Assembly (NCBI GenBank): GCA_009192285.1
Contig: WBVU01000003.1
Span: forward strand, 2,511,973-2,575,972
From: Morchella semilibera
Taxonomy: Eukaryota > Ascomycota > Pezizomycetes > Pezizales > Morchellaceae
Reading direction: 5' to 3'
Length of the DNA stretch: 64,000 bases
Part shown: one piece after another, positions 34,701 to 45,781 of the stretch
Numbering within the stretch: position 1 is the stretch's first letter
How the letters are laid out: the number at the start of each line of letters is the position of its first letter
The notes under the pieces: generated by a model
What the model was told of the DNA's origin: nothing
Databases searched by the model: none
Seen by the model: the letters and a program-made list of their open reading frames with translations, nothing else
Position numbers and translations under genes: made by a program

Positions 34701-36498
34701 AGTAAAGAGGGTGCCGGTCAAGGAAATTGTGTGGGACGATAACGATAAAAAGTTCATTGATTATGTCAAGGCGGGTGTGCTGCAGTATGGATCACAGTCA
34801 GTGCCAATGGATGGACTAGTCCCTGTAATTCTCAGGGCAATGGATAGATACGAGGGTGACTTGGATAATATTACTGCCTACCAGTTTTGCACTGATATTG
34901 GGGCCTGGAACAAATGGGAGGACCTTTCTCTAAGGCAGAAGAATATCGCGTTCCCTGGCATGGGAGTTTCGAAACAGGCGGATAAGGACCAGAAACAATT
35001 CGATATAGTTAATGGACCGGAAGGAATGGAGAACCTCGGTCTGGTGGATTCCTTGAAGCATATCCGAAAAGACTGGGGTAATATGGAGGTGTTTGCTATC
35101 GATGACATAACAGCACACGAAATTGATGACGGAATCTCGTTGGAAAGGATCAACGAGAATGTCAACTGGGTGCATGTTCACATCGCGAATCCGACGGCTT
35201 GGCTCCCACCAAATCATTGGCTTTCGGACTTGGCTTTCAGGAGAAAGCAGAGTTTGTATCTACCTAATCAAGTTCTTCCAATGTTACCAACAGCGTTGAC
35301 AGAAAGGGTCGGATTGGCTTCAAACAGAGGAGTTATGACGATGAGCGCAAAGGTCAACATGGACGGCGAGATTTTGGAATATAAGCTACAGCCCGGATAT
35401 GTAAGGAACGTCAAGAGATTCACGTATGATGCCGTCTCGGAAGCTCTTGGGTATGGCAAGCCGGAATATACTTTGTTTACAGTCGGAAGCTTCCCAGAGA
35501 CTCAATACCCCGCCCCAGAGAAATTGAATAAGCGCCAAATTGCGGATTTGGCGACCCTCAACAAAATAGCGATTGCCTTCCGCAAAATTCGTGTTAAGAA
35601 CGACTTGATCCACGTAATTACGCCCCGTGTCGATGTCAGTGTCCATACAGGACTTAATCCCTTCGTCCATCCGGACAGCAACACCCCCCATCTCTACCGT
35701 GGCCACCCAGCTATGAAACTCAAAGTAGAAAGGTCCGGCAACGCCCAAGCTGGATCACACTTCCTTGTATCAGAAATGATGCAGCTTGCCAACAGTGTCA
35801 CCGCAAGATTCTGCGGTAAGCACAATATAGCAGCCCCCTTCCGTGTTATGGAATATGACTACGAACGGTCGGATCTTATCGGTTCATACAAAAATGTGGT
35901 TCTTCCTGCCCGTGATCACCTCGGCTCAGTTCCTCCAGAACTGGGAATTCATTACATGATGCTCATCGGAAAAACACGAATCAGCGCCTCGCCCAGCCCC
36001 CATCGTCTCATGGGTCTTGACGATGGTTATATCCGCGCCTCATCACCACTTCGAAGATACTCGGACATGATAACGCACTGGCAGATTGAGGCCTTCCTTC
36101 TTGGGAAAGAGCCGCGCACACATAAGCAAATAACGCCCTTCGCCCTGGAGTTGGAGAGGGGTGAGAGGTTGACCGCGTTCACGATGAAGGAGAGCAATCG
36201 CTTTTGGGCCTCGGTGGCCGTCAAAAGGATGATGGAACTTAAGGACCCGAATATGCCAAAGGAGTTGACGCTCATGGTAATGGAGAAGGTCCCATATCCA
36301 TCGATGAGTACGGGGTTGGTGTGGGAGTTGGGAATGGCCGGTAAGGTGGCATTTGAAAGCATGGCACAGTTTATGGCTATCAAGGGAGGTGATATGTTAG
36401 CGGTTGAGCCCTTAGCGGCGATGCCAGGGGAGAAGATGGTGTGGTTTAAGTGTAAGAGTATCATCAAGAAGAGGAACCTGGATGATGTTTTTCTATGA
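31769..36498 (+). CDS. cyt-4: CYT-4/DSS1-type mitochondrial RNase II exoribonuclease with long N-terminal extension
   Basis: Dss1 is the 3'-5' exoribonuclease of the yeast mitochondrial degradosome (with Suv3); CYT-4 is its Neurospora homologue, needed for mitochondrial RNA processing and turnover. Two exons, 31769-33723 and 33978-36498, join in phase across a 254-nt intron, giving about 1491 residues. The N-terminus (MLLPQILRSRTQIVLPLLQR) looks like a mitochondrial presequence. The RNB catalytic core begins near residue 1020 with FAIDDITAHEIDDGISLE, whose acidic cluster matches the metal site, and continues with WVHVHIANPTAWLPPNHWLS, PMLPTALTERVGLASNRGVM, LVSEMMQLANSVTARF and YIRASSPLRRYSDMITHWQ. 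The block KKGDLCELR just before the intron resembles the stretch found in front of this core in CYT-4. As I recall CYT-4 is about 1100 residues; roughly the first 450 here are extra and I do not recognise them. Confidence 0.88.
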
Positions 36499-37279
36499 AT
36501 GTGATACCTTCTTGCTAGCACCGCGACTAGATACTATATTCTTGTTTTTTCTTTCTTTCTTCTAAATTGTTTAGTTGTAAAGATGCCGGTTGGCTGGGGA
36601 CATGCCCTTATTCTTTGGTTTTATATTTGGGTGTACAAAAATATTTGCCTGTATATTTGTATTTATTTTTAGGCGTTTCCCTTCTGATCGTGCTTTATAT
36701 AAGCTATATGTATATATTGATATCCGGACAGCAATAGAAAATCTACTACGTCTAGGTATTTTTTCGCGGCCTTACTCTCAGGGTAGGTGACGAGCGCCCG
36801 ATTTTTCAGCATCAACTAAGCTCATATAGGTCGGTGGTATGCAGCTTCTTTCAGTTGGTATGGCTATAATGGTATCAGCGAAAGGTTAATTTGGGGCTCA
36901 AATGGATAGGTGGATACCTATATGGGTGAGCCTAAATTTCTAAGGTTTGGCGGGCCCTCTACGTACAGACTGCTCGTTGAAAACCAACTACGAGCTGCGT
37001 GAATGATTTTCAAGTAGTGGTGGCAAAGAGGGAAAGAAAAGAAATTAAAAAGCTTGCTGTCGAGGTAGGTTAGGATAGTGTTCGACCGATGCTTGGTTGC
37101 ATGCGCAATTGATTCTAATTCATAGGGGAGACGGACGTTTATATAGCTGGCTTGAAAGGACTAGCCGCACCTATACGGTCCCGTGCCGCCAGAGGTTCAG
37201 TACGGAATACAGTTGCCAAGGAGATCGATCTTTCCACAAATGGGGGGCTCATAAACTACAACGACACAAACAAAAGCAT

Positions 37280-37354
37280 CGTGGCGTGGCCTAGTGGTAA
37301 TACACTGGGCTTCGTCATATGACCACGACAGGTTCAAATCCTGGTGGGAGCAGT
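37280..37354 (+). repeat. tRNA-like sequence, candidate SINE head or tRNA relic
   Basis: A canonical A box (TGGCCTAGTGG, 37287-37297) and B box (GGTTCAAATCC, 37331-37341) are spaced as in a tRNA gene, and the T arm folds (CAGG/CCTG around TTCAAAT). The acceptor halves do not pair and the anticodon arm is irregular, so it is not a working tRNA. Such heads are typical of tRNA-derived SINEs; I found no second copy or obvious tail in the window, so a decayed tRNA gene is equally possible. Confidence 0.45.
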
Positions 37355-38196
37355 GATGAGAAAGCCCAACATGGTAGCGACGCTCTTGAGGGATGAGTAC
37401 TTCTTCACGTAAGTCTTTTGTTGCCGGCTTTTTTTATGAGTTATGGAACAGTGGTAGACAAATCCTCTCCACAGTACGTACATATTGTCGTGCTTAGCCA
37501 ATACCCCCGTCACCCTCAACCAATAGGTTGCGGGGCGCAAAAGGATGTAATCTAGTACATAGTAGATTTGGACTTTGGGCTGCAAAAATTTATATTTTGG
37601 TTATATATCATGTCAACAAAAGGCTACTGCAAATGGAATAATATACACTAGCCTGTGAATGAATAATGCCTGCGGGGATTCTCGAGTTTTATCTTTCATA
37701 ATCTCTTCAAGGATCTCGACTCGACATCAATGCTTATTTGTCTCATAGCGGGTTGTAATATTTACAGGTAGCTTCCCCGTCTTTCATCTGTTATACCCTA
37801 TTATATATAAACTTGTTCCCTTAGGATGTAAAGGATACCCTACTTAGCATAGCCTGTCCTTACTCGGTCTGTCTGGTCTACTAGTCCCGTGCATTATTGT
37901 ACTTCTGGATAATCGCTTGAAAAGCGCCCTTGCTTTCTTCCCTTATCGTACACTATGATTTAACAAGAGAAGGAAAATCAAGACACTAGCACACCGTGTT
38001 GAGATTACTATTGCGAGCCGGGGAAAATATATCCTCCCTGTGATAACTGTGGCAAGGTCTAGACTACTGTTGTATTATGTCATTACTGCTACTTTGCCAA
38101 GGGAATTATTGCTATAAAAGGACTACTAAATTACCACCTGTATTAGAAGAAGATATAGTAGGAATTATATTCGCTGCTAGACTCTACTCTACTTGC

Positions 38197-38250
38197 CAGA
38201 TTTTTAAGTTTAGGACGAGATATAACTCCTAAACTTGAAAATTCGGCAAG
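38197..38250. repeat. hairpin-forming inverted repeat, copy 2
   Basis: Arm CTTGCCAGATTTTTAAGTTT returns as AAACTTGAAAATTCGGCAAG after a short loop, an imperfect stem of about 22 bp. Its outer ends match the hairpin at 17882-17935, suggesting a shared short-element origin. Confidence 0.6.
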
Positions 38251-38689
38251 TATGTATATCACGAGCACACCGGGTTTGACATTTCCGAGTGATATCTGAT
38301 GACCAATATACTCCCCCTGTCGCCGCCGCCGTTGCCGTGCAGAGATCATCAGAACAGTATGGGTTAGGGGAGTACAAATCTGGTCGTCTATTAGTCCTTA
38401 GGCCCAGAAATTTCTCGACGCGAGGGTTCTGCTTTTCAATTTGTGCTCCTACGTATACTTTATAGTGTCGTCGGAACACTCATATCTCGTACCCTAATCT
38501 GTCCCTCAAAACCTAAGGGTGAGGGCCAGCCCTAGGGATTGCGGAAATAAAAACTTGCCACAAGCCAGCTATTGAAACTCATTCTCCGCCCTCTCCCTGC
38601 ATTACTCAAAAAACCACCCTAATCTCTACCTCTGTCTCCCCTCTTCTACGACCTCCCACTCCCCTGAAACCTCCCACTACCCGCTGCCC

Positions 38690-39060
38690 TTCCGCCCCTC
38701 TTCGAGGGGCTAAGTTGCATTAGGTCCCCCCACTCGTTTGCAGGCGGTTTTTATTCCCGCCCACTCATCCCCATATGAGGCCTAGGATGAGGGGGCCTTC
38801 TTGTGTTAGGACTGCTCTCTCCCCTTTACAGGGGGGGGGACTATTTTACGCTAGGTCCTCTTGCTCTCTTGGGCCCTGGGTGATACCGAGGGCTCGAGAG
38901 GAGCAAGTAGGATTCTGTACATGTGTGGGTTTTGGCTCCTTGTTGCTCCTCCCCGTAAGGGAGGAGTACAAACGATATATTGTTTTGACCCTCTTGGGCC
39001 TTGGGGGCTATACCAAGGGCTCGAGGGGCGTGGAATGATTGTGTTGTGGGGTTTTGTGGG
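38690..39060 (+). repeat. three degenerate repeat units with hairpin starts
   Basis: Units begin near 38693, 38818 and 38946, about 125-130 bp apart. Each opens with a small C/G hairpin (CCCCTCTTCGAGGGG; CCCCTTTACAGGGG; CTCCCCGTAAGGGAG) followed by a variant of CTAGGTCC or TTTGACC. The second and third also share CTTGGGCC.TGGG, then ATACC.AGGGCTCGAG (38868-38901 and 38994-39028). Function unknown. Confidence 0.55.
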
Positions 39061-39298
39061 GCTTCGATTTTTTCCCTCTTCCTTTCTTTTTTGCACGCTC
39101 GTTTTATCTAGGGCAGCTAGATAACTAGGCTGCATGTAGTATATATTTTGACCACAAACCGTTGGTCTTTGGGGTGGTATTAGATGCCTCACACGGGCGA
39201 AAACGTTTGCATGCGTATTATAAAGTTCTGTTAGATCTATAGAACAGGTCCGTAGATCTTCCCTATAAGTGGTGTGAGTGTCCGTAAGTGTACGTAGC

Positions 39299-39316
39299 CG
39301 GGGCCGTACGGCCCCG
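39299..39316. repeat. 18-bp perfect palindrome
   Basis: CGGGGCCGTACGGCCCCG reads the same on both strands. It lies in non-coding DNA, about 330 bp from the 3' end of the beta-mannosidase gene. No known role. Confidence 0.8.
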
Positions 39317-39641
39317 AAAGTACGAATCACAATATATCACTCGGCACCGCCAAGACCCGGGTCTTGTTGGTGACCTCATCCTAACATATTGGGCGCGGGA
39401 TTGACTGGTTTCCGGTGTTGACGACCGCATAGTTGTTCCTTTGGGCTCCGAAGTCTCAACTCAACGTTACTTAATCCTTAAAAAATCCCTAAGGTAATCA
39501 GGTAGATACGGTTTGGCATTTTAATGTAAGACAGAAATAGTAAATTGATGGTCTTCAAAGCTGGCAAAGCCACAATGAATAAAGACAACTCTATCCAAAG
39601 GCCACAAATGGCAATACAACAGGTTTCTTAGCCCCCTCATC

Positions 39642-42600
39642 TTATTCTGCTACATCACCTTCTACCTCGCTCCACACCGCCCCCTCAATCTCCTCCCTGC
39701 TCATCCCATACCATCTCCATGTGACTCTCTTCCCCTTCAACCCAGCCACTTTAACAATCTGTGTATCCCCCGGCATAAGATCCAAGCAGTTATCCCCCCA
39801 CACCACGCCCTCCACTTCCTCAAACACCAGTCCCTTCACCGGCCTCTCCGCACTAACCCTAACCTCTTTACCCTCAACATCCCACTGCATCTGCACCCCG
39901 CGCTCCGGGAACACACAATACTTCAGCGGCTGCGGCCAATTCGTCTCTCTCGCCAGCAACCTCCCGTTATCGCCCCACACCCGCACCTGTACCACCGCTG
40001 GCGAGTCCTCGTCCACGGGCAAGATCCTCAGGTTTTCCACGGCGCCATTAGGCGGCACGGTCATGGGGCCCTCAAATGATTCGGTGACGCCTCCCGTGGC
40101 TATACTAATGATACGGATCTCGGCAGTGATTGTGGTGGTGGTGGTGGGGTGGGTGGAGGAGACGTCGATTGTGACGGTGCTCTTTATGGGGGGGTAGATG
40201 TGCGGCGTGGAGTGGAGGGATTGAGAGCCGGCACCACGGGTAGTCTTGGAGTTCACAAGGGCTTCGAGACGGGAGTCGGGTTTGGAATTGGTGGTTATGC
40301 GGGTTATGATTGGGATGACAGGGGCGAGGGAGCGCGAGATGGTGTATAGGGCTGGCTTGGGACGTAGTTCAAAGTCGACGATTGACCAGGAGGTTACGGG
40401 CCTAGAGCGCGGTTAGTATATCTATTGGTTTCCATGAGGCGTTCCCAGTATTCAAAAGAGCCCTTGATATACAACGGCTTTGATATCATGAAAATCCCCA
40501 AGTGATAATAGAGCAGTATCCCTCACCAGACATCATTCAACTGCCACACCAGCGCGCCTCCACATCCACGACTCGCCCATCTGCGTCGCCAGCCGCGGTA
40601 CGCGTAATTCATTGCCTCGCTCTGCAGTAACTGACTCAAGTATACCCGCTCCTGTAATGATCGACACCACCAGTTTAGCAACCTGCATTCCAATCATTGA
40701 CCTTTCCGGCGGAGAAGAGAAAAAAGAAAGAAGGAAAAAGAAAAAGAGCATGGTATACCTCCATGCTTCCATCCGTAACCCGAAAGTTCTCGCCTAGGTA
40801 TGCGAGAAGGCGCTTCTGGAAGCTATGCGCTTTCATGTGGTGCTCGATAATTTCAGCCTCGGGGTTCCAGTCCCCGCGTGCAAAGCTCTCAGAGAAGGGG
40901 ATGGTCGGGTCGAGGAAGCCGGATTTGATTGTTTGGAGACTGGGGTAGGAGGGCATACCGAATTCGGAGATGAAGCGGCCGCCGAGGTCGGGGTAGCGCT
41001 GATAGGGGGCTTGGAGGCCGCCCCAAACTGTCATGCGTTAGGAGTTGTTTGGGTGAGTGGGTTGGGTCTCTGTATAAGGAAAAATATGTCTGGTAAGAGG
41101 GAATTATTATGGGGGAGTGTGGATTCTATTATTCTAAATAAGGTTCCTAATAAACCCCAGGTATATGCGGATGTATGATGGGGTATAGCCTCTAGTGCCG
41201 TTTGTATCCTTACTCTACGGTGCTACTACTGGGGCGTGCAGTAAGACCTAGTGGGGCGATGTGACTGGGTGGATATCAAGACTCGATTTCAGACCCAAAT
41301 AGGTCCAATTACATCCAGTCTTGATCACCCGCCCGCACCGAGTCCACTCGGTCATATCAGATACAGGCCCAGTACATACCACGCACCGTTGCCACAATCT
41401 GATTGATCTAACATGCGGAGAGGAGCAAAAACATACCATTCCACTGATGTATATCCCCCACAGTCCGATCCGTACTATCCTCGCCCCCCCATGGGCTCCC
41501 AGGCCAATAAACCACGCCAGCCCCGTCCACCCCCGCCTGCCCAATCCCCGCCCCCGCGTTCCCATTACACACCTCCCTCACAATGTTCGGGAAGATCTTC
41601 TCATACAGCCACCTACCCGGGAACTTACTCGCCCTCCACTCGCTCTCCGCCTGCCCCGCATCGTACCCCAGCTCCTCATCCGCAACCTGATAATCCTCAT
41701 TATTTCCCGCCACCACCACCAACGACGGATGCCACCTTAGCCTTGCCATGTTCTCTCGCACCTCCGCACTGGTCTCCTCCACAAAGCTGTCGAGATGCGC
41801 GGGGTAGTCGCCGCAGGCAAAGCAGATGTCTTGCCAGACGAGAATGCCAAGCTGGTCGCAGATGCTGTACAGTTCATCCGATTCGTAGACACCGCCGCCC
41901 CAGATACGCAACATGTTCTGGTTCCCGCGATCGCGGAGGAGATGTAGGAGGGTGCGGAGAGTTTTGGTACGGACGGTCGGAAGAAACGAGTGTGCGGGAA
42001 TCCAGTTGGAACCCCCGATAAAGAGAGGGATGTTATTGATGGAAAAGTAGAAAGTCGTGCCGCCAGAGACGGGAGTGTCAGGGAGCTGCTGGAGGGGATC
42101 CTGGACGAGGACCACGCGGCGAATGCCGAATTCCTTCTTTTCGCTTACATCGACTATCTGATCATCCCCGATGTAGCCGACATAGAGGGAGAAGGAAATG
42201 GAATAGAGGTTCTGGGGGCCGAGCTGGTGTGGGTACCACAATTCCGGAGAGGTGATTTTATGTGTGGCTTCCCAGGTGCCTACGGCGGAGGCGGCGGCGG
42301 CGGTGAAGTTGAGTTCTATACTGGTTGAGTCACCAGAGGGAGATATGATAGTTGCACAAAGGAAGTATCTAGAGCCGTTGAAGAGATCCTCAGTGGTGGC
42401 AGTGAGCGTCAGGGTTGCGGTAGAAAGATCATCACTGAGGGATTGATGAATTCCTGTGTCAGAGATAAGGCTAGTATAGGCGTACAACTTGATAGGTTTC
42501 CAGGGGCCGCAGGTTATGAGTGAGGGGCCCCAGTCCCAGCCCTAAAGAAATCAAATTAGCATATCCCCATTCCTTCATTTGTATACCGCAAGGAAATATT

Positions 42601-43245
42601 CCGTGATAACTTGAAGATCTACGAGTAGCTGACACTAGTAGTATCCCAAATGGAGCTAATGGTACCACTGTATCGAAAACACTAGATGTAATACTTGGAT
42701 TATAGAGGGTCAGCACCTACATAATGATACTGCGCCTTCCTCACAAATACCCTCGAATAATGCCCATTCCACGTGACCCTCTGCCCCCCATTCTCTGCCA
42801 TAATACGATCCCCCTCCTTCAGTGCACTCTTGAACCTCATCACTACCTCATTCTCACCACCCCTGACGAGCTTCGTCACATTGACCGTGTAGCTGCGAAA
42901 CATATTTTTGCTCTCGAGGATCCTTGTCCCATTCAGTTCGACTGTTGCAAAAGTGTCGAGGCCCTCGAACACTAAGCACATCTTAGCCCCATCAGGAGGA
43001 GGATGAGCCAGGGTGAATGTAGTAGTGTATTCCCATGTGTGCTCGTGTACCCACTGGATTTTGCGCTCGTTGAAGCCGAGGTGCGGGTTGGGGATAGGTA
43101 GGTCCAAGTGGATGTTTGTGGGGAGTGAGGTAGAGATTTTTGGGTTGTGTGGAGAGCGGGTGAGGTGTGCTCTATTGAGATAAGCAACTGAACGTCTAAA
43201 AACATCATAAGTACCATCACCATCGATAAGTCCAATGGTGGTCAT
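39642..43245 (-). CDS. GH2 beta-mannosidase
   Basis: Beta-mannosidase releases terminal mannose from manno-oligosaccharides and completes mannan degradation. Five exons (43245-42721, 42541-41437, 41027-40759, 40651-40527, 40401-39642) join in phase, giving about 927 residues. The sugar-binding domain has WEYTTTFTLA, VFEGLDTFATVELNG and QYHYGWDWGPSL. The barrel has FYFSINNIPLFIGGSNWIPA, MLRIWGGGVYE and ILVWQDICFACGDYP, with the acid/base Glu in VVVAGNNE and the nucleophile Glu in RFISEFGMPSYPS. The C-terminal sandwich follows YAYRGWRRRW and [22 protein letters not shown]. There is no signal peptide (MTTIGLIDGDGTYDVFRRSV), so it resembles the intracellular B-type fungal enzymes. The 409-nt second intron (41028-41436) is far longer than the others. 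Regulation is not visible. Confidence 0.95.
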
Positions 43246-44104
43246 AGTGGGGTCGTGGGTGTCGAATGGGTGGGGGGGGGGGGTTCTTTCCTAAGTGTAG
43301 TAGGTTAAGATTAGTCTCGTTCAGCCCATACGGTGTGATTTTGTGATGGTGGGGTTTTCTGGGGTTTTTGAGGGCTTTTTGGCAAAAAAAAAAAAAAAAA
43401 AAAGGACTTGCACACCAGAGCGTTCCGGTTGGTTAAAATACTACCCCTGTATAATTTTCAACCAAACCATGGTAGTAGGTGCTCTCTGGGTTTGTAATAT
43501 TTGGTTATTACGAGCAGTTAGCTGAGGGCAGGGGGCCGCCGGGTGGTTTTCCTGGTCCCCGGTGCTGGGTTGGTGCCGCTAGCTGTTTAAGGGAAACGGT
43601 TGGAGCGGGGAAGAAGCTGGGGAAGGGCGGGGGCCGGCATCTCAGGCCGCCTAGTGCACCGTGCACAGCATTTAGTATGCAGGTAATAAGAAACATGCAA
43701 GTCAAAAAAGCCTCATTGCATGTTTTGGTACCAACCCTCGTACCCGAGTAAGTGAGTCTTGGTAGAACGGGGGTATGGGTGTGGCGTAGCCTTAACGATT
43801 GGTTGAAGGATGTAGATCAGGTCTGCTAATAGTATTATATATTATGAATAAAGGGGGGCCCCATGAGCGGAGCGAGCGCCACACGGAGCCAGAGGCGTAG
43901 GGTGAACGACAAGCGTTCCCAGCAACTAAAGACCCTTGCGAAGCAAAAGGTAAGATTCTGTCTTTAGTTGCTAGAACGTGGAACGCTGGAAGTAGATCTG
44001 GGAAAATATGCGAACGTTCGGACGTAAGTGTCGAGCGGTTAAAACAACGGGTAGCGTGAGGCTTGGCCACGGTTTTGTCTATAAGAAGTATACGTAGGGG
44101 GGTA
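43246..44104. other. non-coding, start of the repeat-rich accessory patch
   Basis: A G run lies near 43270-43281 and a poly-A tract near 43383-43403. From about 43850 the DNA belongs to a dispersed repeat (see the hairpin at 43911-43974). No gene is recognised. Confidence 0.5.
43911..43974. repeat. inverted repeat in a dispersed repeat, copy 1
   Basis: GTTCCCAGCAACTAAAGAC is answered by GTCTTTAGTTGCTAGAAC about 25 bases later, a stem of about 17-18 bp. The right arm with its flank (GGTAAGAT to CGCTGGAAGTA, about 43949-43994) recurs in reverse at 48255-48306. The left flank (GGCGCTCGC side to CAAGCGTTCC) recurs in reverse at 49555-49610. Confidence 0.7.
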
Positions 44105-44246
44105 CAGTGAAAGCTTGTTATAATGGTACACTCGGGACCGGAATGTTGTACCGTTATAGAGAGATTACCCTTAGATAAGGGGTGCTGGTGCTGAAGGCCG
44201 GGCAAAAAGGACCGAGAAGTGCTACCGTTATAGCAAGCATTCGCTG
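44105..44246. mobile_element. pogo/Tigger-like MITE
   Basis: A 142-bp element flanked by TA on both sides. Left end CAGTGAAAGCTTGTTATAA, right end (reverse complement) CAGCGAATGCTTGCTATAA; the terminal inverted repeats agree at about 20 of 24 positions. CAGTG ends with a TA target duplication and GTTATAA text are typical of the pogo/Tigger branch of Tc1/mariner. It carries no coding sequence, so it is a non-autonomous copy. It lies just upstream of the first coiled-coil gene copy. Confidence 0.75.
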
Positions 44247-44383
44247 TATCCCGTGAAACTCATCCAACCCACCACAATCCGAGAAGCATCGACAATAGAG
44301 AGGCGAGAGTACGAACAAAGAGAATACAACGACAAGGTGAGCTTGTTGACGTCATATCATCTCTAACTGGCTAGGGTATTGGG

Positions 44384-44422
44384 GACTGACTTTTGCTAAT
44401 TCACGAGAAGTGAAAAGCAGCC
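44384..44422 (+). promoter_or_regulatory. conserved upstream block, copy 1
   Basis: GACTGAC, a short variable stretch, then TGCTAATTCACGAGAAGTG and AAAAGCAGCC. Nearly the same block occurs at 46393-46432 before the second coiled-coil gene. The GCTAA followed by a closing CAG suggests the 3' end of a 5'-leader intron; a promoter role is also possible. Confidence 0.5.
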
Positions 44423-44512
44423 AGTTCTACGGATCACTTCGTCAGACACATCGTATCAATCATGAGTCCTGCTAATAGTACTTTGCCATCTCCCTTGCGT
44501 TCGTGGTGATGA

Positions 44513-44815
44513 ATGCTCGCTAACAAAACGTTTCTTGTGACAAAGCTGTATCGCATGTACGGTCTCAGTCTTTTGGCTGCTGCCATCAGGTCTACTACTG
44601 TCATTTGGCAGACGAAGAGTGGGAACTCTGAACTCAAGGCAGATATCTCCCGCCTCGACAACAAAGTGGATGTCCTTGACAAGAAAGTGAATATGACCAA
44701 TGACAATATCTTGACGGTTACTCGAGAGGCCACGGCAGCCATGGAAACAAGAAACTACAAGGGAATGCATGCACTTGCGGCTAAGATCAAGCGTTGCCAG
44801 GAGATTATAGAGAGT
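44513..44815 (+). CDS. coiled-coil protein of a small paralogous family, 3' end disrupted
   Basis: ATG at 44513 opens MLANKTFLVTKLYRMYGLSL, a basic/hydrophobic N-terminus compatible with mitochondrial import, then a heptad stretch LKADISRLDNKVDVLDKKVN and TNDNILTVTREATAAMETRN. About 100 residues are visible before the reading runs into a fragment of an HNH-nuclease gene near 44816, so the natural C-terminus seems lost. Gene layout and the upstream block resemble the copy at 46440-46911. Function unknown; I see no enzyme motif. Confidence 0.45.
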
Positions 44816-45256
44816 GGGTCAGGGACATTCCTCCTGGGGTGGCAAAAATCAACTCACGACAGAACGGCTTTCTGCTGCAGGGCACCATTCACACCGATTT
44901 CGATAACTATCTTGTTTCGGTGAACCCTAATGTGAGTCTTTTGACGCTCTAAATTTGATATTTGCTCTGACTTGTTAGAAGGACAACTACAAGATCGTTG
45001 TATTCGGTCTTGATGTGTTCGGGGTGGACGGTAGAACCCTCGACCTTATTTGTCGCGATCCTACAAATCCACACTGTGTTTCGGACCAACTACTCAGCGC
45101 CAATCGGTGCTTGCCAACATGAGAGGTGCTGGGGAGCCCATCTTAGAACACGATTTCCCGCCAGGGACAGACATGATGACGGAGATCCAAAAAGAGCCGT
45201 ATGCGCAAGAGAGGTTGGAGATGGAGTTTGCGTCAAGATTGCGAGGGGTTGTCTGA
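44816..45256 (+). pseudogene. 3' fragment of an HNH-nuclease-family gene
   Basis: The readable pieces IPPGVAKINSRQNGFLLQ, TDFDNYLVSVNPN, then KDNYKIVVFGLDVFG, and finally ANMRGAGEPILEHDFPPG with DMMTEIQKEP are the C-terminal blocks of the large fungal HNH_2-type family (usually IDSxQNGLLL.., HxxFDxYxxSVNPD, NMKGxGEPxFEHDFPPGxDMM). An intron of about 45 nt fits 44932-44979. The N-terminal half with the HNH residues is missing, and the fragment has about one further break. It directly follows the coiled-coil ORF and probably came by rearrangement or insertion. Confidence 0.6.
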
Positions 45257-45781
45257 GGAGTTAGTTATTTTATAAAAATGTAATTTATTATTCATGTATT
45301 ATACTATGAATTTGGGGACCCCCAGAGCGAAGCGATGGAGGGGCGTACTACTAGCCTGTGACAACGGCAGGTGGGACGAGCAGAGCTAAGCCGTGACATT
45401 GCCGCTGATCTAACAGCATTCCAGAAGGCTCGGAAAGCAATCAGGGCAGCGCCTAGGCCCGCGGAGTCCCTGAATGACGGCGAAGACGATGGTTCGGTGG
45501 TTGACGCTCGACTCAAAAGCGTAAACCTTGGCTCTAATGTGGAGACGAAAATAAAGGGCCTTCCACGATTGGCAATTACTGATCTGCGTAAGTGTGGTGA
45601 TACGGAGTACTATTATTAGTGTATATCTATCTTTAACTTGATTTAATAATAGGAGAGGAGTATGAGATATTAACAAAACACAGTTTCTCCGGGTTATGGT
45701 GGGTGCTCTAAATACATTCGCTACTAGCAATGAAGCGAACGCTACTAGCACGTACGGTTAGGGAGCACCCAGGCAGTATTA

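Larger units (their letters stand above)
36499..39641. other. intergenic, repeat-bearing
   Basis: About 3.1 kb without a recognised protein gene. It contains a tRNA-like polymerase III promoter (37280-37354), a hairpin (38197-38250), a C-rich tract (38520-38700), three degenerate repeat units (38690-39060) and an 18-bp palindrome (39299-39316). Each is listed separately. Confidence 0.5.

Noticed and set aside
45371-45619. 82-codon frame (SRDIAADLTAFQKARKAIRA) between the HNH fragment and the MITE-like element
   Set aside because: Protein-like at its start but begins with GTG, has no upstream exon and no recognised family; possibly a gene scrap, too weak to call.
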